Positions 5,608 through 5,867 of a stretch of DNA of 5,867 nt are shown here, piece after piece (position 1 is the first letter of the stretch; each line of letters opens with the position of its first letter). Under the pieces are notes generated by a model. That model saw only the letters and a list, made by a program, of their open reading frames with translations, made no database searches and had not been told where the DNA came from. Both the position numbers and the translations under genes were made by a program. Source of the DNA: Flavobacterium sp. (GTDB lineage Bacteria > Bacteroidota > Bacteroidia > Flavobacteriales > Flavobacteriaceae); NCBI GenBank assembly GCA_017984035.1, contig JAGOAF010000057.1, positions 1 to 5,867 of the forward strand, written 5' to 3'.

Positions 5608-5797
5608 TCATTTTCTTTTCGATCTCTTTGGACATTCTAAAAATCAAAAGAATTAAAATGGCACAAAAAGAAGCAGCAATTCCAATCAAGGCATACATAC
5701 TTTCGCCTGCAAATAAATTATTGAAATTCAATCGAGTTGCGTTAAAAATTAGCAATGCTGATGCTAATACAATTAAGACAAGTGTAAAAATTTTCAT
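5600..5797 (-). CDS. small two-helix membrane protein of unknown function
   Basis: This 65-residue protein has two hydrophobic segments, about 3-20 and 34-54, separated by a short polar loop (21-33). It ends in a charged, probably cytoplasmic tail, RMSKEIEKKMNE. The first segment could pass for a signal anchor, but no cleavage site or lipobox is visible. The family is not one I can name. Evidence that it is real: a typical ATG start, membrane topology, charge-rich tail, and a stop codon that overlaps the oxidoreductase start in ATGAATAA (5600-5607 on the minus strand), which couples translation of the two. A partnership between membrane anchor and flavoprotein-like protein is an inference from this arrangement. 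No convincing promoter is visible in 5798-5867; TAAATTTA at 5847-5854 is only a weak -7-like match. Confidence 0.75.
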   Translation of the reverse strand: MKIFTLVLIVLASALLIFNATRLNFNNLFAGESMYALIGIAASFCAILILLIFRMSKEIEKKMNE

Positions 5798-5867
5798 AAG
5801 TTGAATGTTAAGATTCCAATTTTTATTGAACTAAAAAAAGGAACGGTAAATTTATAAAATAATTAGT

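Overview
The window reads as ordinary chromosomal DNA from a member of the Bacteroidota, most likely Flavobacteriaceae and close to Flavobacterium. This rests on low G+C, the absence of Shine-Dalgarno sequences before starts, one promoter of the Bacteroidota TTG / TAnnTTTG type, and protein sequences that look typical of flavobacteria. No rRNA, tRNA, CRISPR array, insertion sequence, phage gene or defence gene was seen.

Region 1 (1-1372, plus strand): the C-terminal tail of a protein that is probably a SulP-family anion transporter (STAS domain), a type II beta-carbonic anhydrase, and a small exported protein of unknown function, closed by a strong bidirectional terminator. If the SulP call is right, transporter and carbonic anhydrase form a bicarbonate uptake and interconversion unit.

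Region 2 (1392-3240, minus strand): a two-gene operon of an SSAT-like GNAT acetyltransferase followed by a monofunctional aspartate kinase. It is driven by a recognisable promoter with a perfect 7-bp inverted repeat just upstream. The kinase has intact catalytic motifs, but several residues of the lysine-feedback pocket differ from E. coli LysC.

Region 3 (3309-3785, minus strand): a stand-alone TerB-like protein with its own terminator. It is divergent from region 4.

Region 4 (3954-4981, plus strand): a HupE/UreJ-type membrane protein followed after 2 bp by a dCMP deaminase of the ComEB type.

Region 5 (4990-5797, minus strand): a two-helix small membrane protein whose stop codon overlaps the start of a short Rossmann-fold flavoprotein-like gene that lacks several expected cofactor residues. 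This pair converges on the dCMP deaminase with only 8 bp between stop codons.

No gap between genes exceeds 300 bp. Nothing here amounts to a clear new multi-gene system. The points most worth a second look are the degenerate flavoprotein and its coupled membrane protein, the altered effector pocket of the aspartate kinase beside an SSAT-like acetyltransferase, and the inverted repeat upstream of that operon.
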